Shown here piece by piece: positions 33,404 through 46,369 of a stretch of DNA of 64,000 bases. The DNA lies in contig NC_091932.1 of NCBI RefSeq assembly GCF_041260155.1, forward strand, positions 10,899,304 to 10,963,303, read 5' to 3'. The notes under the pieces were generated by a model that searched no databases, was not told the origin of the DNA, and saw only the letters and a list, made by a program, of their open reading frames with translations. This DNA is from Ptychodera flava (taxonomy: Eukaryota > Hemichordata > Enteropneusta > Ptychoderidae). Position 1 is the stretch's first letter; each line of letters begins with the position of its first letter. A program made the translations under genes and the position numbers.

Positions 33404-36400
33404 CGCTGGTAAGTTCCGACCTCCTTCAACTTGAAGAAAGAGCGAAATAATTCGTGCTAACTGTAAACATTTAGATGGCCGAACATTTTTATGAAATTAC
33501 TCCTGGTTATCTATTTATTACAAAGTCAATATACAACATGTATATTTTAATCGCGGAGCAATACATTATATGTTCAAACAAGAAGAAAATGTTAGGCCAC
33601 GTGCTTCTGGAAATCCCTTAAATCATGAAATATGAACTTTTTCATATACTGACAGGACGTCTTATTTGGGGGTAAACAATTTAATCATCGATTATTGCGA
33701 CGAAGAGCCCGGCGACATTTACGCAAGCAGATTCTCCGAATTTTGGACGACACTAAAATTAAAGTCAGTATAAAGTGAAGCAAAATTAACGACATTTCAA
33801 CACTTCCACGGAAGTCAGTTCGCCACAAAAGATAAAATAATAGGGACACTTTAGACAAATGTAGTGGCTCTGTATCTGGTTTTAGTAGAATGTTTTTAGT
33901 TCTTTTCCTTTTTCTTAGTTCACTTTCGACTTGCAACTGAGGGGACATTATTGTTTACGGCCTCTACGATTCAGGTTTAGAATAGACGGATAAAGATAAA
34001 GGTAAAAACTTTTGTTTATCGTTAGTGGAAAAACAATTTTCATCAATCGGTCAAAAAACAGCGCATGCGGTTCGTATGTTAACCGAAAAAAAAAAAAAAA
34101 CAATTAGCCCGTAGCAATATTGTAACGCAGCGTTTGACATCGCACTCGTATTTGCAATGTTATATTCAACAAAGAGACCGCCGTTTAAGCAGAAGTGTGC
34201 CGAATAGGCAAAACTTCAAAACTAATGTTGTTTTCCTGAAAATTGGCACAATTAATCTTTGGTTGGCAAAGGTCGCGGCACAGGGTAAGTAGAAAGGTAG
34301 GTACGAAATTTATTTATGTATTTTCTTGTTGTATCTCGGCGTAGACAAAATGAGAAATTTTCAAAAACGTCAATTAGATTTCTCAACTCGTTAATGTATA
34401 CATAAACAAGTAGCATTGACAATTAATTTACCGTGACGTAACTTTTGCGTTTTTGGATTAATTCATATTTTACTTTATACTTTATTAGTCCAATATAAAA
34501 ATGGAAATGCGTAATGGCGTACACAGCTATAAAGTAGATAACAAAAGTTAAAATGGATAAAACACTGACCAATAACATGTACATAGTTAAAAAAGCACAA
34601 TCGCTGAAAACATCAACCACAACAATCTTCAAGTAGAACCGTACAATAAAAAACAATGTCACAATACGGTAACTATGTCCACAGTTAAGTATTTACCTGA
34701 TGGACGATTGGTTAAGTGTTCTTTCAAATGGCCATACTCCGTCTTGATTGCACCTCATATTTGTGGTATTTTCGATTTTTGCAAAATTCTTTCAAATTAG
34801 AGATAAAAAGCTGTAGATCAGCAAAGAATAGCAATTTTGACAAGCCAGAAATGTTTCCTTGAGAATAATCTTCAATAAAATATTCAGTCACTTTTTTCAA
34901 TTCGCGCATAGAACAGTTGGCAAGCTTCAATACGTTGTCGTGTGATTATTTTGATATTGGACCCGCAAAAAGTATTCATCGCCAAAATGAGAGACGAGTC
35001 ATCTTTCATCGGCAATAAAGCGGTGACATTTGGGGGGAGGGGGACAAGCTAAGATGTAGAGCATTCCGAAATCGGCGAATGATTTTTTCTAGATATTAGT
35101 CAGTCAGTGCACACATTTTGCATATTGATTTGCATTTCAAGGCCGCTATCGGTGGATATTTAAGATGCCTGCAAAGAGAGGTGATCCACTTAAGCTGTAT
35201 TCCCCTTTGACTGAAAGGTCACTGTGTACCTCTGCTGCCGATTAAGGTTCAGTAAATGTTATTGCGGCCTTCAGGCAAGGGATAAAACGCCCTGCACATT
35301 TTGACTTCCTTGGATATGTAAGACGGTGCTTTTCGGCTGTTTCGTTTCACCGCTGTGTTCATAAGTTTGTTCATTGTTTGGTGTACATCAAAGTTACAAA
35401 GATTGAAAATTACAGACAAGAACTGAAGTGATTTCACCTTTTTCCTGGACGTCCCGCTTCGAACACATCTTAGATATATCTATAGTTCTTTCCAGTCTCC
35501 GTGTCTATTTTACATATTTCATTTGATGATTGCACAAACCAACTTAGAGATGGTCATATAAAAAGGTGGTTACAACTCTGCCACTCTTGCATAGCGAGGC
35601 AACGGAAAGGTAGGGCAGACCTTTTGTTCGGTAAATCCCAGACTTATACCATAGACAATGAACATTCCTTAGAGATGGATGAAGCAGTTTTATAACATGT
35701 GAACTGTTTCTAGAAAACCAGCCAGTTGAAATATTTAGGCAAAACAAAAATTATATTTAACTTTGTTCGGTCATTGACATTTAGCAAAAATGATGCGATG
35801 AAGCGATTTTATTTTCTTTCTTTCTTGTTTTTATTCGTAACAATGCTGGTTTGGCACTATTGATAGAACAGTTATTGTCTTTATCACTGACTGCAAAATA
35901 CTTCCGTTTTCTTGCACATGCATCATAAAAAACTTTGAATTTAGGCCAGCCATCACACGAAATTCTGACTCACCCAGAATTTTTACGTGAAAAAAGACAT
36001 GACGCGCAGCTCTTGAAATGACGCGCATGCCGACCAGAAACTATATTTTTTGGCCTTAACACGTTTTATAATTAGGGGACAGTGTAAGTCAGAGATATGA
36101 TTTAAAACCGAAATCCAGGTAATGATATCATCTATTATATCATACCCGAATATCGATGGCGCAAATACTGCAATCTGATTGCTTGAGACGTGAAAATATC
36201 CGTGCTATATTGGCAATAAAGACGTTGGAAGAGGCGCGCGTGCTCTCAGCTAGGGAAAATCCCCTTTTTGACGTTTAACACCAGAATGTCAATTTAATAT
36301 TATGATATAGTAGCAAACAACCACCTCAGCAACGGGCATACCATTCGATTTAAACCAGTTCACCCCATATAGGATACTAGTATGCACGAGCGATAGCGAG

Positions 36401-37192
36401 TGCACATATGTCATGAACTGATCAAATCTCTCGATACACCGTTGCTGAGTGTGATTTATTGCTAAATTAAACACTAGTGGGCCTTACACAAATCAAGCAA
36501 AAAACTTTTCCTCTTGCAAGAACCAAACTTTTAGCGTAAACATATTCAATATACGACGGATCACAACAGGACAGTGATCCGATGAACCTGTCTCACAAAT
36601 ACAATAACTATAAAAGGTGCCTTGGTTCGTAACATTTTTCGTAACTTTGACGCTAGGTGGGTCACGGTGATACAATCTACGAGTTGTACCATATTTTACA
36701 CCATGGAAGTTTGGTATATGAAATTACTAAAAACTTGATCACACTAAGAAATCAAGATTAAATTCACTATGTCGACGTATCCTTTTGTGCTGACTTCTGG
36801 CCTCAATTGTGAATGCGATTACACTGATCGCCAGGGCTTCGACAATAAAATAAAATTTAATTTGAAATCTAATTTATGCAATTTGTTTGACATATTTAAC
36901 TAACATTACTTTACAACCAGAATTGCTTTCACAATCTTGGCACTGATGACTTCTTGAGTCCTTCAGATCACGCCATAAGTCCGCATCACTGTTGTATGCA
37001 AATTGCCGTACGCGACAAGAGGGCTTATTAATTATCAGATGGATTATTACTATTAGAGGAATGTAATAGTGCACTGACAAACGTATAGGATGGAGGACAT
37101 TCGGGATTTGATGGTTTCCGTTATTCTGTAGACTTCTGATTGTCAGATGCGGATACTCACGCTCGAATATCTAACAAGAATAATTGAATACG
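33404..37192. other. intergenic, no gene recognised
   Basis: Upstream of the kinase exon. Two minus-strand open frames are worth noting but unsupported: 33948-33685 (ATG, basic N-terminus and one hydrophobic stretch) and about 34662-34423 (two hydrophobic stretches, no ATG). An A14-15 run lies near 34086. The 34195-34410 stretch shares words with 29740-30330. Confidence 0.3.
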
Positions 37193-38594
37193 GATGCGTT
37201 CATAAATGACGGTAAGGGGGGCTGGGGGAATCGCGATTGAAATCTTACTTTTTTCAGACCCCCCTGAAAATTTCAAGTCCCTCACGTCTATATGATCAAA
37301 TTTTTTCAAGTCACATAGCGGCATATTCATAAGAGATGCACTAAAGTAAAAATGAACATGTATTGGGCAGTTCTACTCGCAAATGTTCGACACTACCTGT
37401 TATTAGCAGTTTGTAGAGCCAAAGTCCTTAGGCAAGTCCTTAAATTGATACATTTTTAAACGCATCAGTGGACTTTTTGGCTTTATCAGTCTAAGTCGAT
37501 TTGAGTTAATCTAACTCTGGCCAGGTCAACGGTACCTGTTGAAGAACACATAGATGACGATCATGAGAGAGTATGCAAATTGTGAATTCCTGGCTAGATT
37601 TTGCCGTATTGTAAAAAACTGATCACTGTGACCTACGAAAAAATATTTTTTCAAAAGTAGAAGACATATGTGACTTAGATTGCTCAAAATTGACAATTGT
37701 GGAAGGTTAAAATATTCCATAAAATGAACGTTTTAATCTCTGAAATTTTTACAATAATATTTTGTGTAATAATGGCAAATTTGGAAAAAATGAATAATTC
37801 CATTTAATCGCACATTTTTTCAATTAAATTTAGTCTTTACTTTTGTGTTATTTTACGATGAGAATGTGAAAATTTAGAAAGTCAATCATGGTGCCGATCT
37901 TTTTTTTCTTGATATTTGATTATTCTCATATGCCAGAATTCAAAAATTCCTGATAAAGTGATACTTTCAGGTCACCTGGTCTTCCATATCATGTGTTGCT
38001 CTCTGGCTTGATCTTGTGTAAAAGTATATTTCACTGTCATGAGCGTCGTTTGACCCAAGCTTTTCTTCAACGACATCAGAGTCAGAGCTATCCTCTATCA
38101 CTGCTGTAGCAGTAGCAGGGCAGCTGTTTGACTATTTTTATTCAGTTTATACAACTCCGTTCTTATTCTACTCCATGTTTAACCCCCCGGCTGAGCCTGC
38201 CAAGACATCCTGTGTATGTGAACCGTGCATTTGTATCATTGACAATTAAATGAATTTCAGTCTGGTCTTTAATTCAATTATTACCCAATACATATTTATG
38301 TATACAGGCTTTGTCGACAAACTAAATATTGTGTGTTTCAGCATGCTGAAAGAAGACAGCAAGACACTTTATTTGATATACTGCATTGAATTATTAGAAT
38401 AATCATCTGAATTTAAAATGTTATTCGTTTTTCATTGAATTGCCAACCTAAAGTTGGATTTGGAAAATGTAAAAAATAAAAAGGAACCAAAAAACTTTCA
38501 GGTTCCTCTGTTTCAAGTCCCCCTTTACTACCCCAAAGATTTTCGAACCCCTCTAAATTCCTCCAACCCTTCCACCGTTTTCGTGAACGAAGCC
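37193..38594. mobile_element. probable diverged Harbinger-like element
   Basis: The left end TGCGTTCATAAATGACGG followed by G-runs, and the inverse right end ..CCACCGTTTTCGTGAACG preceded by C-rich blocks, resemble the GGGAGC(A/G)TTCRTTATTTACGG ends of the two clear copies, but identity is low and no target duplication is certain. Confidence 0.35.
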
Positions 38595-38933
38595 TATATA
38601 TAAATTACTTGTCACCAGGTCACTTTACTAAAGGGATAGTAGCTGTAACTTTTGACTATTTTTTCCGCCCGACCACATGATAAAAACCAAGCTAGATTAT
38701 ATCTATCCCTTCCTAATTGTCGATTGACAAGGAATTAAGTCGAAACTAACACCCGATTGTGAATAAGAACGGTAATAAAACTGTTGCTGGCCTGCGCCTG
38801 TGTTTACAAAATGTTAGGCGATCACGTGGTATGGAGCACAAGAAGTGATGATATCACTAGCCTTGCGAGAGCGGGATTTTAAACGTGATCACTGTATATA
38901 ACAATGGAGACGGAGAGCGTCGTAATTAATAAT

Positions 38934-39055
38934 CTTTACGGCCCTGATACGGCTTTTGCGGCCGGAGGTCGTACGGCGGAAGGGCCCGAGCGTGCGAGGG
39001 CCCGTATGCCGTACGACCAAGGGCCGCAAAAGCCCTATCAGGGCGGTAAAGGTTT
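38934..39055. repeat. GC-rich foldback palindrome
   Basis: The left arm CTTTACGGCCCTGATACGGC.. pairs with ..GCCCTATCAGGGCGGTAAAG over about 50-60 bp per arm, including the GGTCGTACGGC/GCCGTACGACC words. The centre (GGGCCCGAGCGTGCGAGGGCCC) is itself palindromic. A stem of this size on both strands could extrude as a cruciform. Confidence 0.85.
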
Positions 39056-40078
39056 TATCATATACCTTATGGAATGATAAATATGTAGTATACATAATAT
39101 TCAACATTGTTTAGGAGATAAAAATGCGTGCGATATCAAAAATTCATCGCCATTTGTGTCAGTTTTTCATCAATACGATGGCCGCTTCCCGTCGCGGATT
39201 GACATACATAATGACGTCATTTGTTTACCTGCAGAATTCAAGAACGCGCAAAGCAATATGCGTACTATTACGTGACCAACAGAGATCAAGGCTGAAATCG
39301 AGGTGTAAGAAGGACAAAAGCGTGATGTCAGTTTCTTGTAATTTATACTGAACAGGCACGCACTTAGTATACACAGGATTTCACCAGAATTTAGAAATAA
39401 AAGCCGATGTTACCGGCGCGGCTCCACTGTCGCCACGCGCAAAGTTACTACTACGATCTGAGCGAGCAGACGTTTTCCAAATCTCGCGCTGGCTTTGTGT
39501 ACGAATGGAACGTTTGCGGATAGCAACGCGCGTAATAACCAGAATCGAGATAGTGCAGAAATGCACGCGATTGCCCATATTTGGGCACCGGGCCGGGGCG
39601 TGATACGTAAAAAAAATGCACGGATCTGAGGACGCTTTCTCCCATAGCTTCACACAGGCACGTGAATGTAGGTATATGATAATGCATATTTATATCCAAT
39701 ACGCACATGTGTTTTGATTGTGATGTAGGTCCACTGTTAGTTTGAATCTCGAGTGCTATTTGTTCAAACTCTTTTTTTTTCTGCTGCTTGAGTATGAGAA
39801 TGTTTTTTACGTTTCAAGTGGTGATGCATTAGGTCAGAGTAAAAAAGAGGTAATTTAGGCCCGATGCATTAGCCGAACCCGGCATCGGCAGTCGGTGCAT
39901 CGCCCGAGCCAGCGCCAGGGCCCGAAACGACTGTCACCGCGCCAAAAAAACCGAAACGTCGAGCATTTTTCCACCAACTATTCATTACCAAAGTTTAAAA
40001 CTTGTGCATTCATAATTCGGTCAGTTTGCTTGGTCATTTATCGGCGAACAAGTCAACTAGTTCAATGTAAAGGTGACG

Positions 40079-40151
40079 ATGCTATACTTCAAGTTAACGG
40101 GATTGGGAACGGCTTCACTTACACTCGGGGCCGCGGACACCAGTTGTGTAG
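40079..40151 (+). CDS. speculative first exon of a short plus-strand gene
   Basis: An ATG at 40079 in CpG-rich sequence opens MLYFKLTGLGTASLTLGAAD and meets TGTGTAG|GTACGT in phase 1, the phase required by the terminal exon at 47243. The joined product would be a 66-residue protein with a hydrophobic N-terminus. The link spans 7 kb and rests only on phase, so it is weak. Confidence 0.2.
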
Positions 40152-42087
40152 GTACGTTTGACGTTGACCTACATAATCCGCAGGAATTACTGCTGAAATC
40201 ACTAATGCATTCAGAACGTAAAAACAAAAACCCTGCCGCCAGCACGTCTGATTCTCTGGATTTACTTACTGGTTTACTAGACTTTGTTCAAGTGCGTGAT
40301 TTATAAACGTGTGAGTTGGGTGAACGCTTTTAATGCGATGCTTTGTGTTCTGTTTTCATGTGAAACGTGTGAGTAGGATTATATGAACGCGTTCAGTGGG
40401 GTGACACGAGGTGTGAGAAGCCGATGGTCAGTTCGGGAATGGACTTTTAAAAAACCAACGCCAGTAGCCTAACGAAAAATTCACCGATAAGAATATTGCT
40501 TAGTGTGATGAATATGTGATTTTTTTCTGAACAACACCCACACAAAATCCGGTTCTTTGACTTCCAGTTCTTGCATATTTCACAAAGTCCTAGTCAATGT
40601 TTTCGAGCCATGCTTCTAGTTATTTCTCCCGCGGCGTGTTGATATTCTGTTCGGGTAAATCCTAGCTGTTTATCGTCGCACAATTTTACAATTTTCCAAA
40701 GATGAACAACAGAATGGCCGCCGGCCGCGCCAGTCGACAGGACCACAATGTCTGAACAACGTCTGAGAAATAGGTTAATCTTGAAATTTTGAGGTCAAAA
40801 TTGGAATTGCTTTGGCGGTGAACTTTGCTATTTCGCGCTATGATCTTTTGAGTTTGGCGGGTTGATGTTTTCAGTTGACAAGTTGAGCGACAGCTGAGAA
40901 TATCTTGTGGTAAGACGCGCTCGCGGCTGGGCCTTTGTTTTGACGTGACGTTTTGAACACATCAGTGATTTCAGCAGTATTTTTTGAGCAAAATTTTGGT
41001 GGTACTTGTAGTTGAGTCACTAAATTTGCTAACTCTGGTTACGTTTCCTAAATATCAAACCAATAAATTTTAAGATGCCACGTTGTTTCTTCTACAGCGA
41101 CCATAACAAGTACAGTGAGCAGTGACAGTTCGCGAGCTCGGACGCGGGGCCCGGGTCACACCGTCAATGATCGTTCAGTGTAGCCTACAGCCGTCGACGT
41201 CCGCGATGTGTACGGGCTGTTTTATCTGCTTATTTTCCTGAAAGAGTGTTTGCATTTTGGCTATTACTCTGAAAGGCGCTTTCGTACTTCATTGACATTT
41301 CCATCGTCAGTATTGCCTATTTCAGTCTATTTTTAACTGTATGTTTATTGTTTGTTTGTTTTTATGGGGGCATTCTTATAAAAATTTACTTCCGTCGCGA
41401 GCACCACCACTGAATATGACAACATACAACACAAGTGTACATGCATGGTTACAGAAATAAGATTATTTCGCAAATGAAAAAGAGACAACATAACTGCAAA
41501 CTATAAGTCATGCGAAAAATTTATCTACATAAGTGACCAAATTTTACCCAATACCCGCAACTCAATTTGATCTCTCACGTTTGTAAATTTTCAGTGATTT
41601 TCGTAAGGTTCAAGGGTCATGACTGTGAAGGCTAACATAAACATTTTACATCGCATAGCCACACAGTGGTGGACACGTGAATAGGCTTCCTTGTTTAGAC
41701 AAGATAAGGATCGGATATTGCCAAACTGTCAGTTATATTTCCAGCTGTCAGTGTGAATGACAGATACATTGTTCGGTCACCCACTGTACTGGTCGCTAGC
41801 GCTGCGCGCTGTTGTGTGGACGCTATGTTGAACCAGCGGTACTTCTCTTGCACATGCGTACAAAGTCGATTACGTTGCATTCCGTGTGTCAACATCGTTG
41901 AATTTCTGTCCGTTAAGAAATTCACTTCGTCAATATTCTTTATCACGAGGAATTGATACACGTTACGTACTGAGGTCAATTAGTTGGTGATTCTTCATGA
42001 TTCACTATGCTTATTCATGTGAATAGTTCGCGACATGCAACAAAAATAGTGAAAATATTCTCAAAAGTTACAGCTACTATCCCTTTA

Positions 42088-45000
42088 AGCTGTTTGTTGT
42101 TTCTCCTTTAGTTCGTGCTGTTTGGATTACATTCATTGCGGATGATATATAATTCAGATTGATCATAGAGCTTCCATTTAAGGCCTATTCAAATGTTTGC
42201 CTAATCGAAATGATAGCGACCCTCAATAACATCAAATGGGCATATAAGACAGTGCTTTGATGTTTCTAAACATTGGGGCAACATTTAGATTACTGCTATG
42301 CGTTTGTTTTAATATTCTTAACGATACATTCTTTGACGGGTTCCGACCCCATAGACTACGTCAAACATTTGCATCATGACTTATGCTCATTTTCGACTTT
42401 GTCAACTTGATAAACGATGTCCACCAAGGAAATTCAAGATTACCCTACCTATCTATACTGTTGGTTGAGTCTCTAAGAACCACTGAAATGGTTGAAAGAT
42501 GGTATCAAACGTTATTATATTATCTTCTAGTTCGATAATCATGTGACACGGTGTGTCTCCTTGGCTCTTATTGTATCCGGGAAATATCCACAATCTCGAC
42601 GTAGCGACCAAGCTCACTGACCAAATGAAATGAGAATTTCAATTGACGGCTGTAGCCCACTAAGTTCCTTGGTTGAACAATCGGGGTATCACTGATTTAA
42701 ATATTCATTTTGTTTGTTCAAAATCACAGACATCGAGAACCCTTGGCAATTTTGGTCTAAACACCCTTTGAGAAATCCATTGTCTCCCCCCCAAAAAATC
42801 ACTCGTTCTGAATTTATTAAAATAGATTGATGTCATTTAATAATTGATTTTGATTCAAAGACGACATCAAATGATTAGAAACAGATTTTGCCGAAGGTTT
42901 TCTCATGGTGAAGTCTTTTAAAGAGCCATTGACTCAGAAACTGGTACACCCGCAAAACACCATCTGTCATATATTGCGGTAAGAACTCGTGTTTAAGGAT
43001 GTACGATCGGAAAAAGTAAAAGTAATGTCAATTTTTTCAAATGGGGATTTTTGAATACCTACATATGTGAATAGTCCAAAACTGGGAAAAAAAGATGGGG
43101 TCACCGCGCTTGTTTGTTTACAAAATTACATTAAAAATTCACGGTTTTTCACAAAATCACTAAAAATCAATAAAACAGGTCATCATTTTCATATTTATAT
43201 CATGATTGCATTTTCCACGTTTACACTGTAAAAGAATAAAGAAATTATAAACCTAAGCTACTTTGAAGATTTCACTTACATTAAAATTGAGTTAAAAAGT
43301 CATGATATTTATTTTTTAACCAAACTTGCGACAAATATGCCCCAAATTTTATGAATGGGAGAGGGTAATTTATTAATTATTAATAGTTTCTGCTAATGTC
43401 AATTTTCTCACACTTTGCTAAATAATAGCTCTTTTTGTGAATTTTTCAAAACCACATTTTGTATAGTAGGTCACCGAGCTCGATTTTTCACAATTTTGCA
43501 AAATCTAACTAGGATTTACAGGTTCTTGCGATAAACCATACTCTCCCGGGTTCGTCGCACGTGGGCGTTCTTCAAATGCTGCTGACCTGCAGTGGCTACC
43601 TGCAGTGGCCTTGTCCAGGCATGGTCATGATTCAAGCCTACCTGTAAACTTTAATGAGAGGGAAATGACAGAACAAAGCAAAGACTTTTAGATTCTTCTA
43701 CTTTTTAGAGTCTATATATTAATACAGCATACAAAACATCACGTAATATTTATTGCCGTGACGCTTATCGGTGGGGATTAGGTTGACTTCGCTGCAGGCT
43801 AAGGGAACGAGCACAATTAACGGCAGGGGGGCCGGAAGAGAAAATATGTGGTGCGTATATTTTTTACAGCCCCCCCCCTAACACCAGCAAAAATTTTAGT
43901 GGCCCCCCATCACCGGCAACAAAATTTTTGTGGCCCCCCCCTCCCCAAAAAAGAAAGATTACATAGGTACAAAGTTGTACACATATATATAATCCTTATA
44001 ACTTTTAATATATGCTTTAGTGAAAACAACATTCTTGCATTCTTGAAATAAATAATAAACAAATAAATATATAAATAATAAACAAATAAAATAACTTTAC
44101 TTCAACTGAGTATCTGTATGATGTTTTCAGATGTTGGGGAAAAATGTATAACATGACCGTTGTGATTTCAATGCACTTTCCACAACCCAGTGTCTGCCTT
44201 TCTATGACTACCCAAGATATTCAATGTTACTCCACTGTAATGACAGTCTGCCATTGGAATAGTCCTTCATGGGCTAGCTATAAAAGACCCATTAATGCCA
44301 TTTTTTCCTCCTTTTCTTCAGTATTTTTTTCCTGTGTGTCCACTACGTATTCTAGTTCTGAACTGCCTATTAGCCAGTCCACATTCCTGTGTGGAACAGG
44401 TTGAATGGTTATTTGAGGAAAAATAGGCAGTCCATAGCAGTCCAACCTGCCACATGCCAGTATTGGAAATATGACATGTTAAAATTTGAACATTCATCAC
44501 TGGCTATGAATGTGAAATTAGACTCAGCCATGTGAAGAAACCATTCATTAGCAGTCCTATTGAATTCATGATAGAAGGGAAGATTGTCAATGGATTGAAT
44601 GGTAGCTTACACATGTGGCGGTAAAAATTTAGACATGCATTAATAAACTCCAAGGACTGACTTGTTGTCAATTCCATGTTTTCACATCCCTATTGTCTAT
44701 TTAATTTAAATAAATTAGGTGGCACTCATGTGTAGAGTTGATTTTACTTGGGTTAAGTTTTTCAGGTGAAATTACTCATGTTTGCACTATAGAAATGCCA
44801 CATGGGTCACATTTACCAGTTAAATTGTTCTCAGACTTAAATATTTAGTGGCTACAGAAGCAACGGTTTGCCATTTCAAAGTGACAGTATAAAGCTGTAA
44901 GTTTTTGATTTTGTTAATATTTTTGTTATATATCAACTGCACTTACTTCATTGGTTCACAAATTTAAGTTGAATTAGCTCGTTGATATTATCAATACAAC

Positions 45001-45430
45001 CAACATACACTTTGTGTGCATGTATATTATAAAAGTTCACTGTTATTGTGTTCAATTGAAGTTTAGTCCAGACCAAAATGTGTTTACCAACAATAACAAT
45101 GCTGACTGTACATAATACAGGTTGTGAAGACTGGATATTTGAACGTGTTTTAGAAAATAGAATAACATTAGCAATACTGGCTAACATGATTTTGAAAAGA
45201 GGGAAAAACCTGTAGTCGATGTACGAAGAACACAATTTCTGCCAAAATTATGAAGTTACGGCCTATCCCTTAAATATAATTAGCATTGGTTTCATTCATC
45301 TCCATTCAAAAATCGAGACCAGGGATTTTCAGTATAAGCCAATGAATATGACAAGAGGGAAGTCATGCAGATGGCTGCAAACGTCTGTGAGCAGCCTCTA
45401 AATTAAATCAGCACAGATCAAATTTTAAAC
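42088..45430. other. intergenic, no gene recognised
   Basis: Contains part of the dispersed repeat family (42990-43560) and, at about 43803-43960, a G/C-rich block (GGGAACGAGCACAATTAACG followed by C-runs with AAAATTTTTGTGGCC units) resembling one Harbinger-like end without a visible partner. Confidence 0.35.
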
Positions 45431-45434
45431 ATCG

Positions 45435-45440
45435 TTTATT
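45435..45440 (-). promoter_or_regulatory. candidate polyadenylation signal of the 188-residue gene
   Basis: AATAAA on the minus strand, about 120 bases past the stop codon at 45558-45560. Confidence 0.35.
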
Positions 45441-45557
45441 TTTATTTTCAAAATGTGCAATAATAAACACATGTTCACCGCTAAATATTCCATATGATCG
45501 GAACCTGCATTCTATTGAAAGGTACTCACATTTCCAGACGTAATATGGTTGGATCTG

Positions 45558-45937
45558 TCATTTAATTTTTCTCATACGGTCCACGTTTTCGCATACGTCC
45601 GTCAGCAACTGGCTATGATGTGCAGTCATGTACATGTACGTCAGATCATCACACAACGACGAACACACTTGCGACGGTTCTGCATCTGCCATTGTAAAAC
45701 TTTCGCGATTACAACTTACATAAAACTTAATGGAAACGCAGTACAGATACTGTTCATCCCCAAACCGTTCAAAAGTCGAGCCGGATGGACTAACGATTCT
45801 GACGATGTACGATGTCGTGACTTTGGAAAGAGTTGTGTTGGAAGAGTGGACGGGACGCAACAGGGTATGAACGTAAGGGTCCCGTAAATGAGTACGCTTG
45901 GATTTAACGAGGCTGATCAGAATTGCAACAGGGTTCA
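45558..45937 (-). CDS. small two-exon gene of unknown function, exon 2
   Basis: The exon is open for 125 codons after a split codon and ends in TGA at 45558. The peptide is protein-like, without low complexity: IVRIVSPSGSTFERFGDEQY, then VCSSLCDDLTYMYMTAHHSQ, then a helical end (LLTDVCENVDRMRK). Entry would be after CACACTAAG, a weak acceptor with a poor pyrimidine tract, in phase 1, which fits exon 1. AATAAA lies downstream at 45435. I recognise no domain. The alternative is a chance open frame. Confidence 0.4.
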
Positions 45938-46167
45938 CTTAGTGTGTTGGACGTCCGTATTTTAACTGATCTCTTCATATAAAGTCAATTTTTGCTTATT
46001 AGAAAAATCTAAAAGAACAGTTTACGCGTACTTGAAATGTCAAAATTTTGCGACGATCACGACCCTTGACCTTTCGAATTTGACCAATGCTTATCGGATA
46101 TCACATTGCATCTCTCAAATGAGATTACGCAGATTTTTTTGAAGTAATAAGACCAGCTGAATCTTAC

Positions 46168-46354
46168 GAATTATGGCTGATTTCTCGGTCATTTCTTCCC
46201 CCAGTGACGACACATTTTGAGTCAAAACAGCAAGTGAGTTAGGTCTAAGTGGTAATGTTTCAGTTGGCATGAAGGTAAAGTGTATTTCCCCGCGACAGTG
46301 TTGGATGCAGTGACCGAGATAGCAAGTCGTCGTGGACGATAATTTTCCATTCAT
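46168..46354 (-). CDS. small two-exon gene of unknown function, exon 1
   Basis: An ATG at 46352-46354 opens 62 codons (MNGKLSSTTTCYLGHCIQHC .. SSLGEEMTEKSAII) and meets AATTC|GTAAGA in phase 1. With exon 2 (45558-45937) and an intron of 230 bp the product is 188 residues. No signal peptide or membrane segment is obvious and I do not recognise the family. On the opposite strand, a good donor (CATCCG|GTAAGTATTTG) lies right at this start codon, which weakens or complicates the model. Confidence 0.35.
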
Positions 46355-46369
46355 CCGGTAAGTATTTGA

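Larger units (their letters stand above)
38631..42085. mobile_element. possible TA-flanked TIR element
   Basis: The left end AAGGGATAGTAGCTGTAACT occurs in inverse at 42066-42085, about 25 bp matching, flanked by TA on both sides. The same end motif (AAGGGACAGCAGCTGTAA-type) is found singly near 8280, 46879 and 62787, so it is a dispersed terminal sequence. Whether 3.45 kb is one element or two solo ends is uncertain. The interior is unusually CpG-rich around 39400-41200. Confidence 0.45.
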
